Assembly (NCBI RefSeq): GCF_000812865.1
Contig: NZ_JSYL01000002.1
Span: 372,001 to 436,000 of the forward strand
Length of the DNA stretch: 64,000 nt
Direction of reading: 5' to 3'
DNA from: Kaistella jeonii
GTDB lineage: Bacteria > Bacteroidota > Bacteroidia > Flavobacteriales > Weeksellaceae
Part shown: one piece after another, positions 22,688-32,398 of the stretch
Position numbering within the stretch: position 1 is the stretch's first letter
Layout of the letters: every line of letters begins with the position of its first letter
The notes under the pieces: model-generated
What the model was told of the DNA's origin: nothing
Database searches by the model: none
The model's input: the letters and a program-made list of their open reading frames with translations, nothing else
Made by a program: the position numbers and the translations under genes

Positions 22688-23563
22688 TTAGCGCATTTGC
22701 ACCTCTCTATTAAAAATAGTATAAGGTTGCAAGCCTTCTTTTTCAACTACGATCTGACCTAACTGTTGACAAGAAAAACGGATGAAACCATTTCCTAATC
22801 CATAATAGGGCTCATTGGTAAGAAAATATAAAACTCTGGTAAATGGATAAGTCATCGCTTTGATATTCGTGATGTTAGGCTCAAAGGTTTTATTTTTTGA
22901 AATGACAGGAAGAATTTTGACGGAATTCTTTAGTTCCTCAGACTCCTTATCGTAAGGTCGACTGATCGTATTTAAACTTATTACCCCGATTTTATCTGAA
23001 TACTGACTAATTTCTTTAACTACATTTTTATTTCCACTAATGACCGAAAATTTCAATTGATTAGGAACTTTACCTAATTTTTGGGCTACAAAATTTAAAT
23101 TACTGGAATTGGTTCCATCAAATATAATTCTCTTTTGATCTGAGTTCAATTCGTTTTTAAGCTCCTCCATCGATATGCTTTCTCTGGCAGAATTTTTAGG
23201 AACGATGAAAATTACGGCATCAGCTGCAAATTTTCCTGGCTCCATCTTCATGTCTATCTTTTTTTTGTAAGCTTCTTTTTCCTCAGCGCTCAATTCACGT
23301 GACATCACAATTACGCGCACTTTATTTTCCAGTAAATCCAGGAAGCCTAAATCTTCTTTTTTGATCACCAAATTAATTTTAGTTTTAGGATTTAATGCCA
23401 TATATCTTTCGGTAAGCGCTTCCGAAACACTACGAAATGACTCATCGGCAGATATAGTTATTGTTCCTTGTTGTGGATCATCTGCAATTCGCTCCGATTT
23501 TTTTTTACATGATACTAACACTGTAAGAAAGAACAGTGCTACAAAGAATACTTTATAATTCAT
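22688..23563 (-). CDS. PstS-like substrate-binding lipoprotein
   Basis: 291 residues, lipoprotein signal with lipobox LVSC near residue 18. The body has the periplasmic binding protein fold typical of PstS: TITISADESFRSVSEALTERY, VIVMSRELSAEE, ADAVIFIVPKNS, VYFLTNEP-like C-terminal region. No ABC permease or ATPase genes are adjacent, so a role in phosphate uptake through PstCAB is not supported by context; conserved linkage with ExbBD/TonB suggests a function tied to that system. Overlaps the next upstream gene by 11 bases. Confidence 0.78.
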   Translation of the reverse strand: MNYKVFFVALFFLTVLVSCKKKSERIADDPQQGTITISADESFRSVSEALTERYMALNPKTKINLVIKKEDLGFLDLLENKVRVIVMSRELSAEEKEAYKKKIDMKMEPGKFAADAVIFIVPKNSARESISMEELKNELNSDQKRIIFDGTNSSNLNFVAQKLGKVPNQLKFSVISGNKNVVKEISQYSDKIGVISLNTISRPYDKESEELKNSVKILPVISKNKTFEPNITNIKAMTYPFTRVLYFLTNEPYYGLGNGFIRFSCQQLGQIVVEKEGLQPYTIFNREVQMR

Positions 23564-23750
23564 TTTTGTCTTGTCTAATTTTATAAATAGCTCTACCGAT
23601 TCTAAACATTCCGTACAGGATTAAAAGACCGCCTAAAGGATAAGCGATATTGGGTTCTAAAAAAATAACAAAGAACTTGTAAATTATTACCACAATTCCT
23701 AATACCATATAAAAGAAACCTGTAACTAAAGACAACCAATTAAACATCAT
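23553..23750 (-). CDS. Small two-helix membrane protein
   Basis: 65 residues, two hydrophobic helices (about 5-30 and 36-54) and a basic tail. Its 3' end overlaps the PstS-like gene by 11 bases, so translational coupling is likely. Function unknown; part of the TonB cluster. Confidence 0.7.
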   Translation of the reverse strand: MMFNWLSLVTGFFYMVLGIVVIIYKFFVIFLEPNIAYPLGGLLILYGMFRIGRAIYKIRQDKNEL

Positions 23751-23775
23751 AAAAGCAAAAATACAAAAAAATTAA

Positions 23776-23803
23776 AAAAGAGAAGCTTTCGCTTCTCTTT
23801 GTA
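23776..23803 (-). terminator. Intrinsic terminator after tonB
   Basis: AGAGAAG-CTTTC-GCTTCTCTTT hairpin, about 20 bases beyond the tonB stop. It separates the ExbB-ExbD-ExbD-TonB operon from the downstream genes, at least in part. Confidence 0.7.
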
Positions 23804-23822
23804 GTATAATAAACAGTTTTCG

Positions 23823-24659
23823 TTACTCGAACTGCATTGTTAATGGCATTCTAAATCTGTATCGAACAGATTGACCATTAATTTTCGCAGGAGCCCATTT
23901 GTTCTTAATCGATTTTACAGTTCTTACTGCTTCTGCGTTAAAGTCTTTATTAGGACCATTTGCTTTCACATCAGTAATACTACCATCTCTTTCAACAACG
24001 AAGATCACTTCTGTTTTCACCGTTCCCGCATCACTGTCCATTACCGAGGTATCGAAACTGCCATTAACTTTACTTCTAAAGGAATTGATCCCTCCTGGAA
24101 ATTCTGCTAATTGCTCAACTTCTGTATAAACCTGAGTTTCTGAAACTTGAGGCTTAACCTCTACTGTTGTAGATTTACCTGGACCTGGAGGTGGCGGCGG
24201 TGGTGTATAAGCAGGGGTTTTTACACCTTCCTGATTATTCAAACCTGTTGTAGTTTCCAGCTGCTTTGAAATTGGCGGCGGTGGAGTTTCTACTTTGGGC
24301 GCTTTTACCGGCTCCGGTACCACATTCTGAATAACCTCTTGTTTAGGTTCTTCTTTTGGTGGCGGTGGTGGAGGTGGTTCCTTTTCTTTAGGTTGCTCAA
24401 TGATTACATTGTCTGGAAGAATATCTATCAACTTTGCATTTACCTCAGTAGTATCTTTGGCATTCATCTCCTTGATCTTCATAATTATGAATGGTGTCAA
24501 TACAACAACCACGAATAAAATAGTACCAAGTATGAACGCTTTAGTAAGCACGGAACGATATTGCGTTCTTAGATCAAATGCGCCGTAAGCTTTATTTCTA
24601 TTTTCAAATACAATCTCATCCAAAGTTGGATTCGGATTGTAAGCGTTTTCATCTGCCAT
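23823..24659 (-). CDS. tonB: TonB family energy transducer
   Basis: 278 residues. Cytoplasmic N-terminus with the Bacteroidota signature LDEIVFENRNKAYGAF, one membrane helix (about 40-62), a long proline-rich periplasmic linker with several poly-Pro runs (about 90-165), and a C-terminal TonB domain (about 180-278: FPGGINSFRSKV, VIFVVERDGSITDVK, VKSIKNKWAPAKINGQSV). Couples proton motive force from ExbB/ExbD to outer membrane receptors. Confidence 0.93.
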   Translation of the reverse strand: MADENAYNPNPTLDEIVFENRNKAYGAFDLRTQYRSVLTKAFILGTILFVVVVLTPFIIMKIKEMNAKDTTEVNAKLIDILPDNVIIEQPKEKEPPPPPPPKEEPKQEVIQNVVPEPVKAPKVETPPPPISKQLETTTGLNNQEGVKTPAYTPPPPPPGPGKSTTVEVKPQVSETQVYTEVEQLAEFPGGINSFRSKVNGSFDTSVMDSDAGTVKTEVIFVVERDGSITDVKANGPNKDFNAEAVRTVKSIKNKWAPAKINGQSVRYRFRMPLTMQFE

Positions 24660-24684
24660 TATTCTTTCTTTTAAATATTAAAAG

Positions 24685-25254
24685 TTAATTAGTAGGCGCT
24701 GCTGGAGTTGCTGCTGAACCACCTACTTTTCTTTCGTAAACCAGCTTTTCCCAAGGCTTAATATCGGTAATACCGTATATTTCATTCTTGGTAATCGCCA
24801 TTTGATCTAACATATCTACGAAATTTTTATATACTGCATCGTCCGTTGGCTTGATGATCACCGTAAATTTGGTTTGATCTTTCGCGTTGGCTTTTGCTTG
24901 CTCAATTACTTTTGTAATTCCATTTCTATCAAAAGTTGTTTCCTGCAAAGTTTGATCGTTCAATCCTGCCTGATCTAACTGATGATAAAAAATTCTGTTG
25001 TCTTTTCCAATAATTAATGATATCGAATTCGATAAATCAATTTCTGTATTAGGTGGTTTTACGTTGTCTTTCGGTTTTGCCGGAAGTCCTAAATCCATCA
25101 CATTCGGTTTGTTGAAAGTTGTCACTAACATAAAGAATGTGATCAAAAGGAACGCCAAATCCACCATGGGAGTTAAATCTACGTGAGGTACCGCTTTTTT
25201 CGAGCGTACCTTTCCGCCTTTCCCGCCGTTGTCTTTTACTTGTACTTCTGCCAT
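24685..25254 (-). CDS. exbD: ExbD/TolR family protein (second)
   Basis: 189 residues, N-terminal basic stretch, one membrane helix with the functional Asp in VDLTPMVDLAFLLITFFML (Asp33), then a periplasmic domain. Proton-channel subunit working with ExbB. Seven bases after the first exbD. The periplasmic part carries FTVIIKPTDDAVYKNFVDMLD as in ExbD, here with a C-terminal Ala/Pro tail. Confidence 0.93.
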   Translation of the reverse strand: MAEVQVKDNGGKGGKVRSKKAVPHVDLTPMVDLAFLLITFFMLVTTFNKPNVMDLGLPAKPKDNVKPPNTEIDLSNSISLIIGKDNRIFYHQLDQAGLNDQTLQETTFDRNGITKVIEQAKANAKDQTKFTVIIKPTDDAVYKNFVDMLDQMAITKNEIYGITDIKPWEKLVYERKVGGSAATPAAPTN

Positions 25255-25261
25255 TTCTTAA

Positions 25262-25864
25262 TTATTGTGCCACTTCTTGACTTGTTATTAACCAGAACTT
25301 CAAGAAATCAATATCTCTTAATCCTTCAAATAAAGATTTAACTTTAGGATACTTTGTCTGAACGTCTCCCTTGATCGCTAATTTGTAATCTGGGTTTACA
25401 GTTAAACTTTGCTGTACCCAATCAATTAATTGTTTATTGGTACTATCCATTGGTATTCCGGTCTTGCTTTTATAAGCTTTCCGGTCTTCATCTGAAAGGT
25501 CTAAGTAACCTTTCAACTGATTCATAGGAACTCCTATTGACTGCGCATTAGAAAAAGCTACTTTTTCTTTGTCAGTAAATTTCATACCATACTTCTCTCC
25601 CATTTTATCTAACAGAGCGATTCTTTCGGTTCCGTTCTCAACTGGTGTGAAATAGAATCTCCCGTCCGTTGTGCTCAAAATAGTCATCAAACTCGCATCT
25701 GGAAGAAGCTTTTGAGATATAGAAGATGGCGTGGTAATCGTCTCAACATCAGGTTTTGCAAACTGAGCCGTGAGGATAAAGAATGTAAGGAGTAGAAATG
25801 ATACATCGGTCATGGCCGTCATATCTACCCTTATATTATGTCTTTTTGGTTTGACTCTCGCCAT
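25262..25864 (-). CDS. exbD: ExbD/TolR family protein (first)
   Basis: 200 residues, one membrane helix with the conserved Asp in VDMTAMTDVSFLLLTFFIL (Asp21). It is longer than classical ExbD (about 140) because of an insert in the periplasmic part (about residues 80-145), as usual in the paired ExbD proteins of Flavobacteriia. Expected to form a heteromeric stator with ExbB and the second ExbD. Confidence 0.92.
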   Translation of the reverse strand: MARVKPKRHNIRVDMTAMTDVSFLLLTFFILTAQFAKPDVETITTPSSISQKLLPDASLMTILSTTDGRFYFTPVENGTERIALLDKMGEKYGMKFTDKEKVAFSNAQSIGVPMNQLKGYLDLSDEDRKAYKSKTGIPMDSTNKQLIDWVQQSLTVNPDYKLAIKGDVQTKYPKVKSLFEGLRDIDFLKFWLITSQEVAQ

Positions 25865-25940
25865 TGTAAATTATTTTTTATTAAACTTCTGCTTTTTGAG
25901 ATCCTCTAAAAATCAAAGACCTCCAATCGGTCGAGAATTC

Positions 25941-26810
25941 TTAGTGGAATTCTGCGAAAGACTGCTGAATTGACATTGCGATTTCGTCAATTTTGAACGT
26001 TAATCCGTCAATTTTAGAAGTAAAATAGTTGTAAAGAATAATTGCAACAGCAGATGTACCAATGCCCAAAGCAGTATTTACTAACGCTTCAGAAATACCG
26101 ATAGATAATGCAGCTGAATCTGGAGTACCTCCTCCTGAACCCAATGCGCTAAATGCCTTGATCATCCCGATTACAGTTCCAAGTAGAGCAACCAAAGTCG
26201 CAACAGTACCCAGAGTTGAAAGGATCATCATGTTTTTCTCAAGCATTGGCATCTCCAAAGTTGTAGCTTCTTCGATTGACTTGTTAAGTGCTACCATTTT
26301 TTGCTCTTTATTCATTGATGAGTCGTGAGCTAAAGCTTTGTAAGTTGTTAAACCTTCTTTTACTACATTCCCCACAGAACCTTCTTGATTATCACATTCT
26401 ACGATTGCTTCATCAACTTTATTTTGGTTCAATAATCTTCTTACGTTCAAAACGAAAGTATCAACATTTCCTTTTCCAGCTGCTTTTTTCAATGCTAAAG
26501 CTCTTTCAATAGAAAACACGATTACGATGATCATGAAGGAAATCAAGATTGGAACGATTGGTCCACCCATATAGATAACTCCCATAAAACCACCACCCGG
26601 ATGCAATTCTTTGGTCTCTAAACCTGAAAATGCTACAGATGAAAGACCATTTAGCCTTGGATCAGCCTTGAAATTTCCTGGATTACCCAATACAAATATG
26701 TAAATGGCAATACCTATTAAAATTAGAATAGGAATTATTAATGCGGGATTTAATCCACCTACTTTTTTAGCAACTACTTGCTCCTCGTTGTTTGAAACAT
26801 TCATTTCCAT
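25941..26810 (-). CDS. exbB: MotA/TolQ/ExbB proton channel family protein
   Basis: 289 residues with an N-terminal membrane helix (about 20-43), a second near 85-105, and the paired TolQ/ExbB helices (about 195-225 and 240-262) with the signature LGTVATLVALLGTVIGMIKAF and LSIGISEALVNTALGIGTSAVAIILYN (given in pieces of the protein). First gene of the operon; provides the proton channel powering TonB. Confidence 0.93.
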   Translation of the reverse strand: MEMNVSNNEEQVVAKKVGGLNPALIIPILILIGIAIYIFVLGNPGNFKADPRLNGLSSVAFSGLETKELHPGGGFMGVIYMGGPIVPILISFMIIVIVFSIERALALKKAAGKGNVDTFVLNVRRLLNQNKVDEAIVECDNQEGSVGNVVKEGLTTYKALAHDSSMNKEQKMVALNKSIEEATTLEMPMLEKNMMILSTLGTVATLVALLGTVIGMIKAFSALGSGGGTPDSAALSIGISEALVNTALGIGTSAVAIILYNYFTSKIDGLTFKIDEIAMSIQQSFAEFH

Positions 26811-27065
26811 ACTTAACTAAATTATAATTGTTATTTTTTTAATTTTCGAGTTGTAAAATAAAGTCAAAATATTTAATAATGCAAGTCTTTCAAAACTATT
26901 ACAGTCATTTTTTCTAACGTTAAGATTCATTAACATTACAGAATTTGTAAAATATGAATTGAATTTTGATTATAATTTTGGATTTTAAAAATACTTTTAA
27001 AAATTTGAAAGCATAATAGACTTTATTTTACGATTACTTACAGTAAAATATTTTTTATTATTTGT

Positions 27066-30035
27066 TTAAAAAACAATATTAATGATTTTTTTTGGGACTA
27101 TGATGATTTTTTTAGGATGATTTCCGGCAAGTTGTTGTAAAACACGCTCCTCTTTTAAAGCAATTTCTTCAATTTCGACGGCAGTTAAATCTGAAGGAAG
27201 CGCCAGTTTGAATTTCATCTTCCCATTAAAACTTACCGGATATTGAATTTCATCTTCTACCAAATATTTGCCTTCAAATTCAGGGAATTTCTCAAACTCA
27301 ATCGAAGTGTTGTGTCCCAAATTGCGCCATAACTCTTCACAAATATGAGGCGCGTAAGGAGAAACGACGATTGCCAAAGATTCCAGAATTTTCCTCTTGT
27401 TCGTTTTCAGTTTCTGAAATTCATTCACTGCGATCATAAATGAAGAGACCGAAGTATTAAAGGAGAAATTCGCAATATCGGCAACTACTTTTTTAATTAA
27501 AGTGTGCAGGATTTTATATTCTTCCTTGGTTGGTTCTTCTTCGGAAATTTCTAGAACATCTTCATTATAGTAAAGATTATAAAACTTTTTCAAAAAGCCA
27601 TAAACTCCACTCAAACCTTGCGTATTCCAGGGTTTTGACTGTTCTAGAGGTCCTAAGAACATTTCGTACAAACGCAAACAGTCGGCACCATATTCCTCAC
27701 AAATATCATCCGGATTGACCACATTATATTTTGATTTGGACATTTTTTCAACTTCACGATGTGCTATAAATTTGCCTTCTAAATTTTTAATACAACTTTT
27801 TTCTAAATTGAAAAGTCTGTAATCTGAATTAGTTTTATTAAAATCAATCTCATTTGATAAAGACAGAAATTCAACTGGAATATGTAATTCTAATGGCTGA
27901 AACGCAAAAGCATACAATTCATTTTCACTAAAATTATTTAATCCCATCAAATCCTTTAATTCATCAACTAGATTAATATCTAATTCTGACAACAAATATT
28001 CATGGTCGACTTTTGGAATTAAATCTTTTGATACAAATATATTTTTTGCATTGAATTCATAAAATTTTTCAACATCTAAATTGTGAATTTTTGGAATCGC
28101 GATAATTGGCATCGCGCTCATCCCCAAAATCATTCCTTGATTGATGAGTTTTTTAAATGGTTCTTCATGATTAATGTAACCTCGGTCTTTCATAAACATA
28201 TTCCAGAAACGGGAATACAATAAATGTCCGGTCGCATGTTCACTTCCGCCAATATAGAGATCAACTTGTCCCCAATAATCTGAAAGATTTTTATCGGTGA
28301 AAACTTCTTTGTTATTCGGATCCATATATCTTAGAAAATACCAGGAACTTCCTGCCCAACCAGGCATTGTCGATAATTCTAAAGGGAAAACATTCTCATC
28401 ATCAATTAAGTCTGTGGACACAATTTTTTGATTCGCTTCATCCCAACCAAATGTTTTAGCGTTTCCTAAAGGTGGATCGCCATCTTCAGTCGGCAAATAT
28501 TTTTCAACTTCCGGAAGTTCTAAAGGAAGCGCAGAAATCGGCAAAGAATACGGCATTCCATCCTTATAATAAATAGGAACAGGTTCTCCCCAATATCTTT
28601 GACGGGAAAAAATAGCATCTCTCTGTCTGTAATTTGTTGTGCCGTGACCGATATTTTTCTTTTCTATTTCGGCGATAATTAATGATTTGGCTTCATCATA
28701 TTTTAATCCATTCAAAAATTCTGAATTCACACAAACCGAATCTTTCGAATCAAAAGACTCTTGCTGAATATCATTATCGTTTTCAATAACGTTTACAATA
28801 TTCAAATCGAATTTCTTCGCAAAACGATGATCCCGTTCATCATGCGCAGGAACCGCCATTACCGCTCCAGTTCCATAACCCATCAAAACATAATCGGAAA
28901 TATAAATTGGCATTTCCTGATTGGTAAAGGGATTCAAAGCATAAGTTCCGGTGAAGGCGCCGCTCACGTTTTTCACGTCAGACATACGATCCCGCTCCGT
29001 TTTCTTCGAAGTTTGTTCAATATAATTTTCAACTTCTTCTTTTTGACCTTCAATCGTTAAATTTTCAACTAAAGGATTTTCCGGCGCTAAAACGATAAAG
29101 GTTGCTCCAAAAATGGTGTCCGGACGCGTGGTGAAAACTGAAATTTTTTCTACAGAATCTTCAACATCAAAAGTTACGATCGCTCCCTGAGATTTTCCGA
29201 TCCAGTATTCCTGCGCATCTTTCAAAGGTTGTGGCCAGTCTAAATTTTGTAAACCTTTCAACAATCTTTCAGAGTAAGCAGTAATTCTCATGCTCCACTG
29301 CATCATTTTCTTTTGGAAAACAGGGAAACTTCCTCTTTCAGATTTTCCATCTTTTACCTCATCATTTGCTAAAACAGTTCCCAATCCTGGACACCAGTTC
29401 ACAGTTGTTTCAGCTCGATAAGCCAGACGATAATTTAATAAAATATTTTGTTGATCTAATTCAGAAGCACTCTTCCACTCTTCTGAAGTGAAATTTAACT
29501 GGTCATTTTGAAATGCTAATAAATTTTGACTTCCTTCATTTTCGAAATGTTGCATCAATTCAGAGATCGGTTCCGCTTTATCGGTCGATTTATTATACCA
29601 CGAATCAAAAAGCTGAATGAATATCCATTGCGTCCATTTGTAATAAGAAGCATCGGAAGTTCTCAATTCGCGACTCCAGTCAAATGAAAAACCAATTTTA
29701 CGCATCTGCTGTTCGTAGCGCGCAATATTTTCTTCGGTTGTTACCGCAGGATGTTGACCGGTTTGAATGGCATATTGTTCCGCCGGAAGTCCGAAAGAGT
29801 CATAACCTATCGGGTGCAAAACATTGAATCCTTCATGTCTTTTATAACGTGCATAAATATCTGAGGCAATGTAACCTAATGGATGTCCCACATGCAAACC
29901 TGCTCCTGAAGGATAAGGAAACATATCTAAAACATAGAATTTCGGTTTATCAGTCTTGTCTGTAGTTTTGTAGGTTTGATTTTCTTCCCAGAATTTCTGC
30001 CAGTCTTTTTCTATCTTTTTATGGTCGTAAAACAT
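27066..30035 (-). CDS. leuS: Leucyl-tRNA synthetase, with an enlarged pre-KMSKS insert
   Basis: 989 residues; charges tRNA-Leu. HIGH motif as HVGH (48-51), the CP1 editing domain (about 250-470, with TTRPDTIFGAT and the conserved YGTGAVMAVPAHDERD), WAGSSWYFLRY, and KMSKS (about 764-768). Class Ia anticodon-binding domain and C-terminal domain follow. It is about 100 residues longer than typical E. coli LeuS; much of the excess lies between about 650 and 755, just before KMSKS. Confidence 0.97.
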   Translation of the reverse strand: MFYDHKKIEKDWQKFWEENQTYKTTDKTDKPKFYVLDMFPYPSGAGLHVGHPLGYIASDIYARYKRHEGFNVLHPIGYDSFGLPAEQYAIQTGQHPAVTTEENIARYEQQMRKIGFSFDWSRELRTSDASYYKWTQWIFIQLFDSWYNKSTDKAEPISELMQHFENEGSQNLLAFQNDQLNFTSEEWKSASELDQQNILLNYRLAYRAETTVNWCPGLGTVLANDEVKDGKSERGSFPVFQKKMMQWSMRITAYSERLLKGLQNLDWPQPLKDAQEYWIGKSQGAIVTFDVEDSVEKISVFTTRPDTIFGATFIVLAPENPLVENLTIEGQKEEVENYIEQTSKKTERDRMSDVKNVSGAFTGTYALNPFTNQEMPIYISDYVLMGYGTGAVMAVPAHDERDHRFAKKFDLNIVNVIENDNDIQQESFDSKDSVCVNSEFLNGLKYDEAKSLIIAEIEKKNIGHGTTNYRQRDAIFSRQRYWGEPVPIYYKDGMPYSLPISALPLELPEVEKYLPTEDGDPPLGNAKTFGWDEANQKIVSTDLIDDENVFPLELSTMPGWAGSSWYFLRYMDPNNKEVFTDKNLSDYWGQVDLYIGGSEHATGHLLYSRFWNMFMKDRGYINHEEPFKKLINQGMILGMSAMPIIAIPKIHNLDVEKFYEFNAKNIFVSKDLIPKVDHEYLLSELDINLVDELKDLMGLNNFSENELYAFAFQPLELHIPVEFLSLSNEIDFNKTNSDYRLFNLEKSCIKNLEGKFIAHREVEKMSKSKYNVVNPDDICEEYGADCLRLYEMFLGPLEQSKPWNTQGLSGVYGFLKKFYNLYYNEDVLEISEEEPTKEEYKILHTLIKKVVADIANFSFNTSVSSFMIAVNEFQKLKTNKRKILESLAIVVSPYAPHICEELWRNLGHNTSIEFEKFPEFEGKYLVEDEIQYPVSFNGKMKFKLALPSDLTAVEIEEIALKEERVLQQLAGNHPKKIIIVPKKIINIVF

Positions 30036-30082
30036 TTCTTAAATTTAAATAAGTCACAAATTTAAGGTTTTACAACGAATTT

Positions 30083-30110
30083 TTGAATGTAACTAAATAT
30101 TGTAAATTTG
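30083..30110 (+). promoter_or_regulatory. Promoter of the glycosyltransferase operon
   Basis: TTG (30083-30085), 17-base spacer, TAAATTTG (30103-30110), 22 bases before the start codon at 30133; matches the Bacteroidota consensus. The opposite strand holds TAAATTTG at 30057-30064, a candidate -7 box for leuS. Confidence 0.65.
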
Positions 30111-30132
30111 TGCCACAAAAGACCAATTTAAA

Positions 30133-30885
30133 ATGCCCGAAGTTTCGATCATCACGCCTTGTTATAATTCTGGAAAATTTTTAGATGAGACCATTCAATC
30201 GGTTCTCACTCAAAATTTTACTGATTGGGAATGGCTTATTACCGATGATTGCTCCTCGGATGATTCTGTTGAAATTATTAAGAAAATTAATGATCCAAGA
30301 ATTGTTCTCACCGTCGCAAAAGAAAATGGCGGTGCAGGTCACGCACGGAATTTATCATTAGAAAAAGCTTCAGGAAAATATATTACCTTTTTAGATGCTG
30401 ATGATTTTTGGGAACCGAATTTTTTAAAGGAAATGATCGCATTCATGAAAAAAGAAAAGGCTGAAATCGCCTATTCTAACTATGCGCGATGTGATGAAAA
30501 TTTAAATCCGAAAATTGCAGATTTCAACGCTGATAAAGAGGTGACTTTTAATAATTTATTGAAAACTTGTCGTCTGTCATTATTAAGTTCAATGTACGAT
30601 TCTGAAAGAGTAGGAAAAGAATTTTTTCCAGCCGGAAGCAAAAGAGAAGATCACGTAATGTGGTTGAATTTATTAAAGAAAATTCCCGTCGGAAAACCGC
30701 TTAACAAAACCATGGCAAAATACAGAATGCATTCAAGCAGCATCTCCAGAAAGAAGACCAATATAATGAAAGATCAATATTTAGTTTACAAGGATTACAT
30801 GCATTTTTCTACTTTGAAATCCTGGTATTACACCATAAACTGGGCTTTAAACGGATTTATGAAATATTCTAAAATGTTTAATTAA
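30133..30885 (+). CDS. Family 2 glycosyltransferase
   Basis: 250 residues, GT-A fold. N-terminal VSIITPCYNSGKFLDETI, WLITDDCSSDDS, GGAGHARNLSLEKASGKYITFLDADD (metal-binding DxD in FLDADD near residue 87), and MWLNLLKK acceptor region. Adds a sugar to a surface polysaccharide or lipid; acceptor unknown. Its stop overlaps the next start (TAATG), so the two are coupled. Confidence 0.9.
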   Translation: MPEVSIITPCYNSGKFLDETIQSVLTQNFTDWEWLITDDCSSDDSVEIIKKINDPRIVLTVAKENGGAGHARNLSLEKASGKYITFLDADDFWEPNFLKEMIAFMKKEKAEIAYSNYARCDENLNPKIADFNADKEVTFNNLLKTCRLSLLSSMYDSERVGKEFFPAGSKREDHVMWLNLLKKIPVGKPLNKTMAKYRMHSSSISRKKTNIMKDQYLVYKDYMHFSTLKSWYYTINWALNGFMKYSKMFN

Positions 30886-31496
30886 TGGAGTATTCAAAAG
30901 AATTTAAAGAGGCGATCTCCAATTTTACTTCTGGCGAAAAAGACAAACTGATCATCCGTTTGCTTAAAAAAGACCGGATTTTATCACACCGATTATATTT
31001 CGAATTGATCGACCCAGAAACTGCCGATGATAAACGAAATCAGATGGAGATTTCAATTAAAGAAGAAATTTCTATTGTTGCAAAAAGGTTTGGACGAACT
31101 AAATATTTCCTTCCAGGAATTCGGAAAATTAGCGCTAAAATAACAGAACACGTAAAAATAACAACTGATAAATTTGGTGAAGTTTCTTTAACGCTTTTAT
31201 TGATCAGCGAAACTTTAAAAAACGTACCAAAAACTGGTGATCACTATAAATTGTACATTTATCTCCTCAATAAAATTTTTCGGTCTTTAGTTTTAACCAA
31301 GAAATTAGATCCAGATTACTATTTAGATTTGAGAGAAAATTTTGAAGAAGTTGAAAAACAAATCATCCAGAATAAAAGTCTGGAACAATTAACGCTTCAT
31401 AACGGATTATTTTTAAGCTGGCTCGAACCCGAAAATATTCCTGAAGAAATTGATCAAATTTTAAAAGGAATCAAAGGCGAAGGACTGCTCAGATAA
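30885..31496 (+). CDS. Unknown alpha-helical protein cotranslated with the glycosyltransferase
   Basis: 203 residues, no signal peptide or membrane segment, predicted to be mostly helical with many Lys, Glu and Leu. I recognise no motif. The one-base TAATG overlap with the glycosyltransferase is the only functional hint. Confidence 0.65.
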   Translation: MEYSKEFKEAISNFTSGEKDKLIIRLLKKDRILSHRLYFELIDPETADDKRNQMEISIKEEISIVAKRFGRTKYFLPGIRKISAKITEHVKITTDKFGEVSLTLLLISETLKNVPKTGDHYKLYIYLLNKIFRSLVLTKKLDPDYYLDLRENFEEVEKQIIQNKSLEQLTLHNGLFLSWLEPENIPEEIDQILKGIKGEGLLR

Positions 31497-31503
31497 ATAA
31501 TCT

Positions 31504-32145
31504 TCAAATTGAAGCGATCTTATTCATGACTCTATTCACCATATCATCACAATAAATTAGATTGAATTCGAAAATCTCCTCTTTATTGTAAGATTTTTCG
31601 ATCTCGGCTCTAAGAAAAGTTTTTGCTCGGTTTAGGCGAACTTTCACGTTACTTTCGGTAATTCCTAAAATCTCTGCTGTTTCCGAAACGCTTAATCCAT
31701 TAATTTCGCGCAATGTAAACGTGGTTCTGTAATCCTCCGGAATATGAAGCAAACTTTTTTCGATTATGCTATTAAGTTCTGTGTTCATAACCTTATGAGT
31801 AGTTTCTAGAGTGCCTTTTTTTTCTAAAAGCGTCAGATTATTATCGAGAGATTCTGTATGAGTAGTTTCAAACTTCTTCGATTTTCGGTAACATTCATGA
31901 ACCATAATTTTCGAGAGCCAGGTTTTAAGAGAGGATCTGTTTTCAAACTGACTGAGATGCGTATAAGCCTGAACATACGAATCCTGCATTAAATCCTGCG
32001 TATCTTCGTGACTGAAATGATACATTTTCCCGATCCGATATAAAAAAGGATTATTTCTTCGGATAACTATTTCAAAAAGTCCCGATTCTTTTCCCAAAAT
32101 CTTTTGAATTAATTCCTGATCTGAATATTGTGCTTGAGTTTCCAT
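31504..32145 (-). CDS. ECF-type RNA polymerase sigma factor
   Basis: 213 residues with sigma-70 region 2 (about 25-95: NPFLYRIGKMYHFSHEDTQDLMQDSYVQAY, given as its extremes NPFLYRIG and DLMQDSYVQAY) and region 4 (about 135-190: LSVSETAEILGITESNVKVRL helix-turn-helix). No region 1.1 or 3, so group 4. No anti-sigma gene is visible next to it. Convergent with the preceding gene, with only 7 bases between stops. Confidence 0.9.
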   Translation of the reverse strand: METQAQYSDQELIQKILGKESGLFEIVIRRNNPFLYRIGKMYHFSHEDTQDLMQDSYVQAYTHLSQFENRSSLKTWLSKIMVHECYRKSKKFETTHTESLDNNLTLLEKKGTLETTHKVMNTELNSIIEKSLLHIPEDYRTTFTLREINGLSVSETAEILGITESNVKVRLNRAKTFLRAEIEKSYNKEEIFEFNLIYCDDMVNRVMNKIASI

Positions 32146-32398
32146 CTGGTTTAATCGATTATTAAATTGAACAGATCATTAGAAAGCAGAAATCGCAACT
32201 ATCAAAAAATCAACGCATAAAGTGCAACTTTCCAGCTTATTACCAAAGATAAACAATTATCCTTAGCCAAATTTAAATTACTTATACCCGCATTTTGGCT
32301 TTATGAAAGTCAGTTTAGAATACAAAAGATGTGTTTGATCATCGATTTCTATTGTAATAGAGTCCGATTGAAGCTAAAAGGTTACAAAATTTTTAAAT

